This document shows, one piece after another, positions 28,653 through 37,248 of a stretch of 64,000 nucleotides of DNA. Under the pieces are notes generated by a model. The model did not search any database. It saw only the letters and a program-made list of their open reading frames with translations, and had not been told where the DNA came from. Origin of the DNA: Leifsonia sp. AK011. Lineage in GTDB: Bacteria > Actinomycetota > Actinomycetes > Actinomycetales > Microbacteriaceae. The number at the start of each line of letters is the position of its first letter. Within the stretch, counting starts at the first letter, position 1. A program made the translations under genes and the position numbers. The DNA is taken from positions 1,798,001 through 1,862,000 of the forward strand of contig NZ_JACCCH010000001.1 of NCBI RefSeq assembly GCF_013410945.1, read 5' to 3'.

Positions 28653-29120
28653 ATGTTCTGCCCGTTCTGCCGCCATCCTGACAGCCGCGTTATCGACTCA
28701 CGAACGAGCGATGACGGGCTCTCGATCCGGCGGCGGCGGCAGTGCCCGGAATGCGGGCGACGCTTCTCGACCACCGAGACTGCGAGTCTCAGTGTGATCA
28801 AGCGGAATGGTGTCGTCGAACCCTTCAGTCGCGAGAAGATCGTCTCGGGCGTGCGCAAGGCTTGCCAGGGTCGTCCCGTCACGGATACCGATCTCGCGGT
28901 TCTCGCCCAGCGCGTCGAGGAGACGATCCGTGCCACGGGCGCCGCGCAGATCGAAGCGAACGACATCGGTCTTGCCATCCTGACACCCCTGCGCGAGCTC
29001 GATGAGGTCGCCTACCTGCGGTTCGCGAGTGTTTACCAGGGGTTCGACTCGCTCGACGATTTCGAGGCGGCGATCACGCTGCTGCGTGTCGACCACGAGT
29101 CGAGCGAGACGACCTCCTGA
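28653..29120 (+). CDS. nrdR: ribonucleotide reductase repressor NrdR
   Basis: A 155-residue repressor of ribonucleotide reductase genes. An N-terminal zinc ribbon ([17 protein letters not shown], then CPECGRRF: Cys3, Cys6, Cys31, Cys34) binds DNA, and an ATP-cone domain (about 45-140, [19 protein letters not shown]) senses ATP and dATP. No nrd genes lie in the window, so the regulator is unlinked from its targets. TATCCT at 28638-28643 is a possible -10; a GAGG close to the ATG may be a ribosome site. Confidence 0.97.
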   Translation: MFCPFCRHPDSRVIDSRTSDDGLSIRRRRQCPECGRRFSTTETASLSVIKRNGVVEPFSREKIVSGVRKACQGRPVTDTDLAVLAQRVEETIRATGAAQIEANDIGLAILTPLRELDEVAYLRFASVYQGFDSLDDFEAAITLLRVDHESSETTS

Positions 29121-29159
29121 CCGATCCAGTCGGCCGCTGACCGATACCCTTGCAGCAGC

Positions 29160-30182
29160 ATGTATCGACTCCTCTTCACCCTCGTTCTCTCGCGCATGGA
29201 TCCGGAGCGGGCACACGGCCTCGCATTCGCCGTCATCCGTGCCCTTCCCACTCTCGGCCTGGGCCGTCTCGTCGCTCGATTCACGCGTCCTGACCGTCGC
29301 CTGGAGGTGAGGGCGCTCGGGTTGACCTTCCCGTCCCCGTTTGGGCTGGCAGCCGGTTTCGACAAGGAGGGTTCGGGCATCAGGGGCTTGGGAGACCTGG
29401 GTTTCGGGCACATCGAGGTCGGGACCATCACGGCTCAGGCGCAACCGGGCAACCCTCGTCCGAGGCTGTTCCGGCTCGTTGCCGACCGCGCGGTCATCAA
29501 CCGCATGGGCTTCAACAATCACGGCGCAGCGACCGCGCGCGAGGTCATCGCCAAGGCAGCGGGGCGAGCGGACCGGCCCGTTATCGGCATCAACATCGGC
29601 AAGTCGCGTGTAGTCGATGTGGATGCCGCGACCGACGACTACCTCGTGAGCGCGCGGGCCCTGGCCCCTCTTGCGGACTACCTCGTGGTCAACGTCAGTT
29701 CTCCCAATACGCCCGGCCTGCGAGGACTCCAGGAACTCGAGAAGCTGCGCCCCCTGCTCGAGGCAGTGAAGGCAGCAGCGGGGGAGACCCCTGTGCTCGT
29801 CAAGATCGCCCCGGATCTCAGCGACGGGGAGGTCGGCACCATAGCGAATCTCGCGGTCGAGCTCGTCGACGGCATCATCGCGACCAACACGACCCTGTCC
29901 AGGGAGGGTCTCGCGACCGAGAGGGCCGTTGTCGAGGCCGCAGGCGCTGGGGGACTCTCGGGTGCCCCGCTCGCGGCGCGGTCCCTCGAACTGCTCCGCC
30001 TCATCCGGTCGATCGTGCCGGAGGACTTCTGCGTGATCTCCGTGGGCGGCATCGAAACGGCTGAAGACGTTCGCGCCCGCCTGAATGCCGGCGCGACCCT
30101 GGTCCAGGGCTACACGGCGTTCCTCTACCTCGGCCCGCTGTGGGCACGCTCGATCAACCGAGGGCTCGCGAAGTCGCTCTGA
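29160..30182 (+). CDS. pyrD: dihydroorotate dehydrogenase (quinone), class 2
   Basis: Membrane-associated FMN enzyme of pyrimidine synthesis that passes electrons from dihydroorotate to the quinone pool. The 340 residues carry the class 2 N-terminal helix (MYRLLFTLVLSRMDPERAH), the FMN site FGLAAGFDKEG, RMGFNNHG, VVNVSSPNTPGLRGLQ with the catalytic Ser, and SGAPLAARSLELLR with VGGIETAEDV at the phosphate site. It stands alone, without other pyr genes, and converges on the DUF3043 gene 21 bases away. TACCCT lies about nine bases before the ATG. Confidence 0.96.
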   Translation: MYRLLFTLVLSRMDPERAHGLAFAVIRALPTLGLGRLVARFTRPDRRLEVRALGLTFPSPFGLAAGFDKEGSGIRGLGDLGFGHIEVGTITAQAQPGNPRPRLFRLVADRAVINRMGFNNHGAATAREVIAKAAGRADRPVIGINIGKSRVVDVDAATDDYLVSARALAPLADYLVVNVSSPNTPGLRGLQELEKLRPLLEAVKAAAGETPVLVKIAPDLSDGEVGTIANLAVELVDGIIATNTTLSREGLATERAVVEAAGAGGLSGAPLAARSLELLRLIRSIVPEDFCVISVGGIETAEDVRARLNAGATLVQGYTAFLYLGPLWARSINRGLAKSL

Positions 30183-30203
30183 ACGGCTCCGGCGGAGTAG
30201 TGG

Positions 30204-30776
30204 CTACTCGGGGTAAGCGCCGCGTCGCACCTGCGGCTTGGGGAGGCGCATCATCCGCAACTGAAGGGCGCGCATCGCTGCGTACCATCGCACCTTCTCC
30301 ACGCGGTCCTCTCCGAACTTCGCCTTGAGCTTGCGCGTGACCTGGAAGCCGAGCAATACCGCGTCGGCTGCCGCGACGATGAAGAACGCCCACAGCGCGA
30401 TGAGGCCGATGGCCTGAACGTTGGGGTCGGGGAGGAACGTGAGGATGATCACCACGAACATCAGCGGGATGAGAATCTCGCCGAAGCTGAAGCGCGCATC
30501 GACGTAGTCGCGCACGTATCGCTTCTGGGGCCCGCGGTCACGGATCGGCAGGTAACGCTCATCACCGTTGGCCATGCCGATGCGCGCCTTGTCGCGCTGC
30601 AGCTGGGCATCGGCGCGTGCCTTGCGCCGGGCCTCAGCACGGTCGTTCGAGACGAGGGGTCGCTTGCGCGCCTCCTCCTTCTCGCGACGGGTCGGCGTGG
30701 GGCGCCCCTTACCCACCGTGGGCTGCTCGGAAGCAGTCTCGACGGTCGACGGTGTGCTGGAAGGTGTCTTGGCCAC
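30204..30776 (-). CDS. DUF3043 membrane protein
   Basis: A 190-residue protein of the DUF3043 family (mycobacterial Rv2206 type). The first 60 residues are polar with the conserved GKGRPTPTRREKEEARKRPL; then come RDRGPQKRYVRDYVDAR and two membrane helices (about 103-120 and 127-147), ending in a basic tail with KVRWYAAMRALQLRMMRLPKPQV. Function unknown. The frame is open further upstream into the M20 gene, but GTG 30776 with an upstream GGCGAGG gives the family N-terminus. It is divergent from the peptidase gene, 39 bases apart. Confidence 0.85.
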   Translation of the reverse strand: MAKTPSSTPSTVETASEQPTVGKGRPTPTRREKEEARKRPLVSNDRAEARRKARADAQLQRDKARIGMANGDERYLPIRDRGPQKRYVRDYVDARFSFGEILIPLMFVVIILTFLPDPNVQAIGLIALWAFFIVAAADAVLLGFQVTRKLKAKFGEDRVEKVRWYAAMRALQLRMMRLPKPQVRRGAYPE

Positions 30777-30802
30777 GATGATCCTCGCCTCTTGAGTCTG
30801 CT

Positions 30803-30808
30803 TAAGAT
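30803..30808 (+). promoter_or_regulatory. candidate -10 element of leaderless M20 peptidase mRNA
   Basis: TAAGAT ends seven bases before the ATG at 30816, with no ribosome site between. An in-frame TTG at 30792 lies upstream of this element and is less likely as start. Confidence 0.45.
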
Positions 30809-30815
30809 TACTCGC

Positions 30816-32210
30816 ATGACCGAAATCGATCAGCACGCCCTCTTCCCGGCCCTTGATGAGGCGGTGAGATCCGGCCTGCCGAGCGCGGTATCCGATCTCG
30901 GGTCGCTGGTCAGGATCCCCTCCGTGTCGTGGGATGGATTCGACCCGGCCCACGTGGCGGCAAGCGCCGAGGCAATCCGGGCGCTCGTCGACGGTCTCGA
31001 GATCTTCGAGAACGTCCAGGTCTCCACCGCTCCGATCGACGACGAGCGGAACGGGCATCCGGCGGTCTTGGCGACTCGGGCGGCCCGCAACGGCAGGCCG
31101 ACCATCCTCCTGTACGCGCACCACGATGTGCAGCCTCCTGGCAAGGACGAGGACTGGGAGTCAGCTCCCTTCGAGCCGACTGTCCGGGGGGATCGGCTGT
31201 ACGGGCGCGGGGCGGCGGATGACAAGGCCGGCGTCATGGCTCACGTGGCAGCCCTTCGTGCCTTCGTAGCGACCGTGGGCCCAGACTTCGACCTGGGTCT
31301 CGCCCTCTTCATCGAGGGCGAGGAGGAGTTCGGCTCCCGCTCGTTCGCCAACTTCATCACCCAGCACCGCGATGAACTCGCAGCCGATGTGATCGTCGTG
31401 GCGGATTCGGACAACTGGGACGTCGACACCCCATCTCTCACCGTCGCGTTGAGGGGCATGGTCGCTTTCAAGCTCACCGTTTCGACTCTCGACCATGCGA
31501 GTCACTCTGGGATGTTCGGGGGAGCGGCCCCGGACGCGATGCTCGCGATGGTTCGTCTCCTGTCGACCTTCCATGCGGAGGACGGGTCGGTCGCCGTCGA
31601 CGGACTCACCTCGCGGGATGCCACGACTCCGGAGTACTCGGAGGGGCGCCTGGCAGAAGAAGCAGCCTTCCTGCCCGGGGTGCGTCCCGTCGGTCACGGC
31701 AGCGTGCTGAGCCGAATGTGGAACCAACCCGCGATCACGATCACCGGCATCGACGCGCCGACTGTGGAGCAGGCATCCAACACACTCCTCCCGTCGGTGA
31801 CGGTGAAGGTCAGTGCTCGTGTCGCCCCCGGCCAGGTCGCCAGGGCTGCCTTCGAGGCGATCGAGCGACACATCGCAGCGAACGCTCCCTTCGGCGCGAC
31901 CGTGACAATCGACGACGTCGACTTGGGCAATCCGTTTCTCGTCGACACGAGTGGGTGGGCCGTCGCGGAGGCCGAGGATGCCATGCGCCAGGCGTGGGGG
32001 CGCCCAGCGAGGGAAACGGGCATCGGTGGCAGCATCCCGTTCATCTCCGACCTGGTCGACGTGTTTCCCGAAGCCCAGATTCTCGTGACGGGAGTCGAGG
32101 ACCCCGATTCGCGGGCCCACAGCCCCAATGAGTCCCTGCATCTCGGAGTCTTCCGGCGCGCGATTCTCACCGAGGCCGTACTACTCGCAAAGCTCGAGGG
32201 GCGGGCGTAG
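30816..32210 (+). CDS. M20-family dipeptidase
   Basis: A 464-residue cytoplasmic zinc peptidase of the M20 family (dipeptidase, Rv2141c type). Metal ligands are visible: YAHHDVQPP (His), GRGAADDKAG (bridging Asp) and EGEEEFGS (catalytic Glu and ligand Glu); the dimerisation domain is around residues 210-320 and a last ligand His is in SRAHSPNESL. The substrate is probably a dipeptide or acylated amino acid but cannot be fixed from sequence. It precedes the Fe-S carrier gene by only a few bases. Confidence 0.88.
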   Translation: MTEIDQHALFPALDEAVRSGLPSAVSDLGSLVRIPSVSWDGFDPAHVAASAEAIRALVDGLEIFENVQVSTAPIDDERNGHPAVLATRAARNGRPTILLYAHHDVQPPGKDEDWESAPFEPTVRGDRLYGRGAADDKAGVMAHVAALRAFVATVGPDFDLGLALFIEGEEEFGSRSFANFITQHRDELAADVIVVADSDNWDVDTPSLTVALRGMVAFKLTVSTLDHASHSGMFGGAAPDAMLAMVRLLSTFHAEDGSVAVDGLTSRDATTPEYSEGRLAEEAAFLPGVRPVGHGSVLSRMWNQPAITITGIDAPTVEQASNTLLPSVTVKVSARVAPGQVARAAFEAIERHIAANAPFGATVTIDDVDLGNPFLVDTSGWAVAEAEDAMRQAWGRPARETGIGGSIPFISDLVDVFPEAQILVTGVEDPDSRAHSPNESLHLGVFRRAILTEAVLLAKLEGRA

Positions 32211-32220
32211 AATGGTGGAC

Positions 32221-32571
32221 ATGACAGATACCGCCATCTCCACCCACGGCGTGGGCCTCACAGACGCCGCTGCGAGCAAGGTTCGCAGCCTGCTTGAGCA
32301 GGAGGGTCGCGATGACCTCCGCCTGCGGCTTGCGGTTCAGCCGGGCGGATGCTCCGGCCTGATCTACCAGCTCTACTTCGACGAGCGGGCGCTCGACGGC
32401 GATGCCATCGCCGAGTTTGCGGATGGTGTCGAGGTCGTCGTCGACAAGATGAGCGTGCCGTACCTCGATGGAGCGACCATCGATTTCGAGGACACGATCC
32501 AGAAGCAGGGGTTCACGATCGACAACCCCAACGCGGAAGGGTCCTGCGCCTGCGGAGACAGCTTCCACTGA
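32221..32571 (+). CDS. erpA: A-type iron-sulfur carrier (IscA/ErpA/HesB family)
   Basis: A 116-residue A-type carrier that delivers Fe-S clusters to target proteins. Three conserved Cys ligands are present: one in QPGGCSGLIYQL and two in GSCACGDSFH at the C-terminus. The mycobacterial counterpart (Rv2204c) is also close to the cytochrome oxidase genes, and the nearby Rieske protein QcrA is a plausible client. ATG 32212 is an alternative start; both lack a strong ribosome site. The gene overlaps no neighbour but probably shares a transcript with the peptidase and ends at a strong terminator. Confidence 0.93.
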   Translation: MTDTAISTHGVGLTDAAASKVRSLLEQEGRDDLRLRLAVQPGGCSGLIYQLYFDERALDGDAIAEFADGVEVVVDKMSVPYLDGATIDFEDTIQKQGFTIDNPNAEGSCACGDSFH

Positions 32572-32607
32572 TTCTTCCCGGCGCTGAGTCGCCGCCAGTT
32601 CTCCACG

Positions 32608-32634
32608 AAAACGCGCCCTTCGGGGCGCGTTTTT
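32608..32634 (+). terminator. rho-independent terminator with UUCG loop after erpA
   Basis: An 11-bp perfect stem (AAAACGCGCCC / GGGCGCGTTTT) closed by a TTCG tetraloop and followed by T residues, 37 bases past the stop. It separates the Fe-S carrier from the ctaC operon. Confidence 0.95.
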
Positions 32635-32736
32635 CGCTTCCGTTTCGCGTGTCCACGGGTCGCCGTGCGTTCGGGGGAGCCCGTCGCGGTTATAGACTGG
32701 GCGGGAGTGAAGTCCGAGTTCTGCGAGAGGTCACAG

Positions 32737-33621
32737 GTGCGCTCTAAACAGCATCTTCGATGGGCGGCCGTGCCAATTGGCATTGCCGTTGCAATCATTC
32801 TTGCCGGGTGCACCCAGGAGCAGCTTCAGGGCTGGCTCCCCGGTGATCCCGACACCACAAACCACACATCGCGCATCATCGGGCTCTGGGTGACGTCCTG
32901 GATCGTGCTGCTCGTGGTGGGTCTCGTGACCTGGGCCCTCATCCTCTGGGCCGCAGTCGTGTACCGTCGCCGCAAGGGCCAGACCGGCCTTCCCGTGCAG
33001 CTGCGCTACAACCTGCCGGTGGAGATCTTCTACACTGTCGTGCCGCTCATCCTCGTGCTCGGGTTCTTCGCCTTTACGGCCCGCGACCAGGCAGCCATCG
33101 AGGAGCCGACTGCGAATCCCGACGTGCAGATCGAGGTCTTCGGCAAGCGCTGGGCCTGGGACTTCAACTACGTCACCGATGACGCCTACTACTCGGGTGT
33201 CCAGGCGGACTTCCTTCCGGACGGTTCGATCGACACGCGGACGCTTCCGGTGCTGGTCCTTCCCGTGGACAAGACCGTCGAGGTCAAGATCGAGTCCCGT
33301 GATGTCATCCACTCCTTCTGGGTCGTCGACTTCCTCTACAAGAAGGACATGATTCCCGGCAAGAGCAACTACATGTACTTCACGCCGACGAAGATCGGCA
33401 CGTACGCCGGCAAGTGTGCCGAGCTGTGCGGCGAGTACCACTCGCTCATGCTCTTCAGCGTCGAGGTCGTCTCGCAGGAGGACTACGACGCCTACATCGA
33501 GCGCCTCAAGGCTGGCGACTTCGCTCCCTATGGCGGCGAGGGCCAGATCGGCGCCGACTACAACGTGAACCAGAACCTGCCGGGCAACGAGGGCAGCGGC
33601 ACCGAGGGCACCGAGGACTAA
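32737..33621 (+). CDS. ctaC: cytochrome c oxidase subunit II (lipoprotein)
   Basis: Subunit II of the aa3 oxidase, which takes electrons from QcrC into the dinuclear copper A centre. GTG 32737 (GAGAGG six bases upstream) gives a 294-residue lipoprotein precursor with lipobox ILAGC (Cys25). Two further helices (about 45-68 and 85-110) anchor the outward-facing cupredoxin domain, whose Cu-A ligands are visible as HSFWV (His) and [12 protein letters not shown] (two Cys, Glu, His, Met). An upstream GTG at 32707 is possible but would bury the signal peptide. First gene of ctaC-ctaD-ctaF. Confidence 0.95.
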   Translation: MRSKQHLRWAAVPIGIAVAIILAGCTQEQLQGWLPGDPDTTNHTSRIIGLWVTSWIVLLVVGLVTWALILWAAVVYRRRKGQTGLPVQLRYNLPVEIFYTVVPLILVLGFFAFTARDQAAIEEPTANPDVQIEVFGKRWAWDFNYVTDDAYYSGVQADFLPDGSIDTRTLPVLVLPVDKTVEVKIESRDVIHSFWVVDFLYKKDMIPGKSNYMYFTPTKIGTYAGKCAELCGEYHSLMLFSVEVVSQEDYDAYIERLKAGDFAPYGGEGQIGADYNVNQNLPGNEGSGTEGTED

Positions 33622-33626
33622 CGACG

Positions 33627-35342
33627 ATGACCACAGCAACCATTGCAACTCCGGGCATCTCGACTTCGGCCGAGCGCAAGGGCAACGTACTCGTCAAGTG
33701 GATCACCTCCACTGACCACAAGACGATCGGGTATCTCTACCTGATCACGTCGTTCTTCTACTTCCTTCTTGGCGGCGTGATGGCGCTCGTCATCCGCGCT
33801 CAGCTCTTCGCTCCGGGCATCTCCGTCGTAGCGACGGGGGAGCAGTACAACCAGCTCTTCACGATGCACGGCACGATCATGCTGCTCATGTTCGCGACGC
33901 CGCTCTTCGCGGGCTTCGCCAACGTGCTCATGCCGCTCCAGATCGGTGCCCCGGATGTCGCGTTCCCCCGTCTGAACGCGTTCGCCTACTGGCTCTTCAA
34001 CTTCGGTAGCCTCATCGCGGTCGCGGGCTTCCTCACCCCCCAGGGTGCGGCCTCCTTCGGCTGGTTCGCCTACGCGCCGCTGTCGAGCACGACCTTCTCG
34101 CCCGGTTTCGGCGGAAACCTGTGGGTCTTCGGTCTGGCCCTGAGCGGTTTCGGAACGATCCTCGGTGCGGTCAACTTCATCACCACGATCATCACGATGC
34201 GCGCTCCCGGTATGACGATGTGGCGCATGCCGATCTTCACGTGGAACACCCTCGTGACCTCGCTGCTCGTGCTGATGGCGTTCCCCGTGCTTGCAGCAGC
34301 GCTGTTCGGCCTCGGCGCGGACCGCGTCTTCGATGCGCACATCTACGATCCCGCCAATGGTGGTGTGATCCTCTGGCAGCATCTGTTCTGGTTCTTCGGG
34401 CATCCGGAGGTCTACATCATCGCGCTGCCGTTCTTCGGCATCGTCTCGGAGATCTTCCCGGTGTTCAGCCGCAAGCCGATCTTCGGCTACAAGACCCTCG
34501 TATTTGCGACGATTGCTATCGCGGCACTGTCGATCACTGTGTGGGCTCACCACATGTACGTCACAGGATCGGTACTTCTGCCGTTCTTCGCGCTCCTGAC
34601 GATGCTCATCGCGGTCCCCACCGGTGTGAAGATCTTCAACTGGGTCGGAACGATGTGGCGCGGTTCCGTGACATTCGAGTCGCCGATGCTCTGGGCCATC
34701 GGCTTCCTCATCACGTTCACGTTCGGCGGACTGACCGGTGTCATCCTCGCTTCGCCGCCCCTCGACTTCCACGTCTCGGACAGCTACTTCGTCGTTGCCC
34801 ACTTCCACTACGTCGTCTTCGGTACCGTGGTGTTCGCGATGTTCGCTGGCTTCTACTTCTGGTGGCCGAAGTGGACCGGCAAGATGCTCAACGATCGCCT
34901 CGGCAAGATCCACTTCTGGCTTCTGTTCATCGGATTCCACACGACGTTCCTGATCCAGCACTGGATCGGCGTCGTGGGCCTTCCGCGTCGTTACCGCACC
35001 TACCTCGAAGAGGATGGTGTGACGTGGATGAACCAGGTCTCGACGATTGGTGCAGCCATTCTCGCGATCTCGATGCTGCCGTTCTTCTACAACGTCTACA
35101 TCACGGCTCGCAAGGCGCCGAAGGTCACCGTGAACGACCCGTGGGGTTATGCGCGTTCGCTCGAGTGGGCCACGAGTTGCCCGCCCCCGCGTCACAACTT
35201 CACGTCAATCCCACGAATCCGTTCGGAGTCTCCTGCGTTCGATCTGAACCACCCCGAGGCCGGAATTCCAGTAGGCATCGGGCCGCTGAAGGACGCCCCG
35301 GAGGCTCCCGTCTACGATGCTGCCGATGAGAAGGTGAAGTAA
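33627..35342 (+). CDS. ctaD: cytochrome c oxidase subunit I
   Basis: The haem-copper catalytic subunit, 571 residues with twelve transmembrane helices. Conserved pieces include the haem a ligand region [15 protein letters not shown], the Cu-B and Tyr site [17 protein letters not shown] (His pair for Cu-B) and [11 protein letters not shown] (haem a and a3 ligands). ATG 33627 is five bases after the ctaC stop; the frame also runs upstream through ctaC but that part is not coding. Reduces O2 to water and pumps protons as part of the bcc-aa3 supercomplex. Confidence 0.97.
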   Translation: MTTATIATPGISTSAERKGNVLVKWITSTDHKTIGYLYLITSFFYFLLGGVMALVIRAQLFAPGISVVATGEQYNQLFTMHGTIMLLMFATPLFAGFANVLMPLQIGAPDVAFPRLNAFAYWLFNFGSLIAVAGFLTPQGAASFGWFAYAPLSSTTFSPGFGGNLWVFGLALSGFGTILGAVNFITTIITMRAPGMTMWRMPIFTWNTLVTSLLVLMAFPVLAAALFGLGADRVFDAHIYDPANGGVILWQHLFWFFGHPEVYIIALPFFGIVSEIFPVFSRKPIFGYKTLVFATIAIAALSITVWAHHMYVTGSVLLPFFALLTMLIAVPTGVKIFNWVGTMWRGSVTFESPMLWAIGFLITFTFGGLTGVILASPPLDFHVSDSYFVVAHFHYVVFGTVVFAMFAGFYFWWPKWTGKMLNDRLGKIHFWLLFIGFHTTFLIQHWIGVVGLPRRYRTYLEEDGVTWMNQVSTIGAAILAISMLPFFYNVYITARKAPKVTVNDPWGYARSLEWATSCPPPRHNFTSIPRIRSESPAFDLNHPEAGIPVGIGPLKDAPEAPVYDAADEKVK

Positions 35343-35345
35343 CCC

Positions 35346-35783
35346 ATGGGTACCAATGTCCGGTTGTTCTGGATTCTCGCCGGGTTCTTCCTCTTCGCGG
35401 CCGCGCTGTACACGGGGTGGTCGATTCTGGCCAACCATCAGGATGTCGAGTGGTTCAACAAGATCGAATGGGTTGGCTCCATCGCCATTCTGCTCTCGGG
35501 GGCCCTGGCGATCCTGATCGCTTTCTATCTCGGTCTCGTCGTCCGTTCCCAGGGTGGCGAACTGCCGGAGGACCGCTTGGACGCGGACATCGACGACGGT
35601 GACGCAGAGCAGGGCCACTTCAGCCCCTGGAGCTGGTGGCCGATTGTTCTCGCCTTCTCGGCTGCGATCGTCGTTCTTGGGCTCGCGATCGGACCCTGGC
35701 TCTCGTTCATCGGTGTCGGCCTCCTGCTCGTCGCGATCGTCGGCTGGGTCTACGAGTACTACCGCGGCTACTTCGCCCGTTAG
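35346..35783 (+). CDS. ctaF: cytochrome c oxidase subunit IV (CtaF)
   Basis: The small actinobacterial-type subunit IV of the aa3 oxidase: 145 residues with four transmembrane helices in two pairs (about 7-27 and 40-65; 95-112 and 115-135) joined by an acidic loop (EDRLDADIDDGDAEQ). It follows ctaD by three bases and matches mycobacterial CtaF in length and layout. It converges on the MerR gene; a weak hairpin at 35788-35806 may act as the terminator. Confidence 0.93.
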   Translation: MGTNVRLFWILAGFFLFAAALYTGWSILANHQDVEWFNKIEWVGSIAILLSGALAILIAFYLGLVVRSQGGELPEDRLDADIDDGDAEQGHFSPWSWWPIVLAFSAAIVVLGLAIGPWLSFIGVGLLLVAIVGWVYEYYRGYFAR

Positions 35784-35819
35784 AACGGCTCCCAGTCCGC
35801 TGGAGCGGATATTGGCGGC

Positions 35820-36575
35820 CTAGTGGTCGCTATTCATGGCATCATGCGGATCGAGTGTTTTCAGCATCTCGACGATGTCCGTACCCGCCCGCAGGAGCGC
35901 AGCGGAACGGGACGCAATCGTCTGGAGTCGGTCGCGAAGTGCCTCGCGCGCGTTGCCTGTGTCGCCGAGTGCACGTAGCGATGTCATGACGCTCTGGACT
36001 GCCGGGATTCGGTACCCTCCCGCACGGAGCGCTGCGACGATTCGGGCATCTCTGACGGCATCGGGCGGATAGCGTCGCGCGGCGAGTGGTTCTTCTCGGT
36101 CGGGGGTAAGCAGTCCCTGGTGCTCCCAGAAGCGGAGGGTGGATGAGCGTACGCCGAGCGCTGCGGAGAGTTCGGAGATGCTCATCACGTCTGCCGGTGC
36201 TGGGGGCGCGTCGTGGCTCCGTTCTTCCACGATGCCGTCGAGAGCGTGGAGCGCGGCGATCGTGTCGTCGCGGGAGCGGGCGAGTTCGACGTGCAGTGTG
36301 ACGATACGGGCGATGGCCTCGTCGCCGGGCAGATCACGTATCTCGCGCATCGTCGCACGCGCGATCACCGGACCGACCGCAAACGCCAGGTAACGGTACG
36401 CGCGAAGAGCGGCCACGTGGATGCTGGTGAATTGTCGGTATCCGTTGGACTGTCGAATCGCGGCTGGAATCACGCGGAGGTGTTCGAGATCTCGAACTTG
36501 CTGAACTGAGTAACCGGAGACGGCGGCGAGACCACTTGTCGTGTAGCGCTGGGAGCTGCGAGCAGCAGCCATCAT
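35820..36575 (-). CDS. MerR-type regulator with two MerR DNA-binding domains
   Basis: A 251-residue transcription factor with two MerR-like winged-helix domains in tandem. Domain 1 spans about 11-80 (YTTSGLAAVSGYSVQQVRDLE, then NGYRQF) and domain 2 about 131-200 (MSISELSAALGVRSSTLRFW, then ARRYPPDAV). A helical stretch (about 85-120) joins them and a second helix ends the protein. There is no obvious effector-binding domain and no cysteine cluster, so the inducer is unknown. ATG 36575 is chosen because GGAGGG is 9 bases upstream; a TTG at 36584 has no room for a ribosome site. It diverges from the DUF6194 gene. Confidence 0.85.
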   Translation of the reverse strand: MMAAARSSQRYTTSGLAAVSGYSVQQVRDLEHLRVIPAAIRQSNGYRQFTSIHVAALRAYRYLAFAVGPVIARATMREIRDLPGDEAIARIVTLHVELARSRDDTIAALHALDGIVEERSHDAPPAPADVMSISELSAALGVRSSTLRFWEHQGLLTPDREEPLAARRYPPDAVRDARIVAALRAGGYRIPAVQSVMTSLRALGDTGNAREALRDRLQTIASRSAALLRAGTDIVEMLKTLDPHDAMNSDH

Positions 36576-36597
36576 CGTGCGCAACCCTCCATCAGCG

Positions 36598-36617
36598 CTT
36601 CAAGCTGACACTTGAAG
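36598..36617. promoter_or_regulatory. perfect inverted repeat, likely MerR operator
   Basis: CTTCAAG, six bases, CTTGAAG: a 7-bp perfect inverted repeat of 20 bp in the 43-base gap between the MerR and DUF6194 start codons. Its size and symmetry match MerR-family operators. It ends one base before the DUF6194 ATG, leaving no room for a standard ribosome site. Confidence 0.75.
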
Positions 36618-36618
36618 C

Positions 36619-37107
36619 ATGACTATCGAACTGATTCTGGCAGAAGTCCGAAACTACGACGGGGTACTCGAGCTCGCGCCCCTGCCCGGAAGCGAACACC
36701 CGGAGATCTCATGGGGCGACTACTTTTTCTACTATGCCCCGGACGGGCGGGTGCCACGCAACCGGCAGCCCTACGCCACGATCGTGACCAAGGACTACCC
36801 GGATGACGCTGGGTCTCGTCTCGACGAGGGTCGGCGGTGGCGACTGAACATTCACGTAGGAACGGCCGTCTTCACAGAGCTCCTCGGATACCCACCAGAG
36901 CGGAGTGAGGGCTCCAGTGTCGACTACAGCACCAGCGACACGTTTCTCCCTCATCCTCTCTATGGGCCATACGGGTGGGTCTGCATCGTGAACCCCGGAA
37001 CCGCGACGATCAACCGCCCGCTAGCGGTGCTGCGCGGGGCACATGTGGCCGACCGGCAGCGAGTGGTTCGCAGACAAAGCCGGAGCTCTGGTTCACGAAT
37101 CGATTGA
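36619..37107 (+). CDS. DUF6194-family protein
   Basis: A 162-residue soluble protein I recognise as DUF6194: conserved blocks are GVLELAPLPGSEHPEISWGD, YFFYYAPDG, PYATIVTKDYPDD and HPLYGPYGWVCIVNPG. The function of the family is unknown; no catalytic motif, membrane segment or signal peptide is evident. The ATG at 36619 directly follows the inverted repeat and has no ribosome site, so the transcript may be leaderless or the gene tightly repressed. The paired MerR-type regulator is its probable controller. The Arg/Ser-rich last 20 residues look less conserved. Confidence 0.7.
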   Translation: MTIELILAEVRNYDGVLELAPLPGSEHPEISWGDYFFYYAPDGRVPRNRQPYATIVTKDYPDDAGSRLDEGRRWRLNIHVGTAVFTELLGYPPERSEGSSVDYSTSDTFLPHPLYGPYGWVCIVNPGTATINRPLAVLRGAHVADRQRVVRRQSRSSGSRID

Positions 37108-37195
37108 GCACCGATGCTGCTCGGGACCCACCTCTGACGTCGGAAGGCCGGGCATCTCCTGCCTCGTGCCACGGTCATCGTCGAAGGGCACAGCG

Positions 37196-37239
37196 AAGAG
37201 GAGCCCCCGCCGTCCTTCCGGGTGGCGGGGGCTCCTCTT
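37196..37239. terminator. bidirectional terminator with 16-bp perfect stem
   Basis: AAGAGGAGCCCCCGCC at 37196-37211 pairs perfectly with 37224-37239 around a 12-base loop. The A residues on one side and T residues on the other let it end transcription from both sides. It separates the convergent DUF6194 and qcrB genes; the qcrB stop is 10 bases away. Confidence 0.93.
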
Positions 37240-37248
37240 GCGTGCGAA

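Noticed and set aside
30194-30208. GAGTAG-TGG-CTACTC as a terminator between pyrD and the DUF3043 gene
   Set aside because: The stem is six bp with no T tract and overlaps the DUF3043 stop; too weak to call.
33618-35195. 525-codon open frame antisense to ctaD
   Set aside because: Highly charged Arg/Glu/His-rich translation typical of a reverse-frame shadow of a membrane-protein gene.
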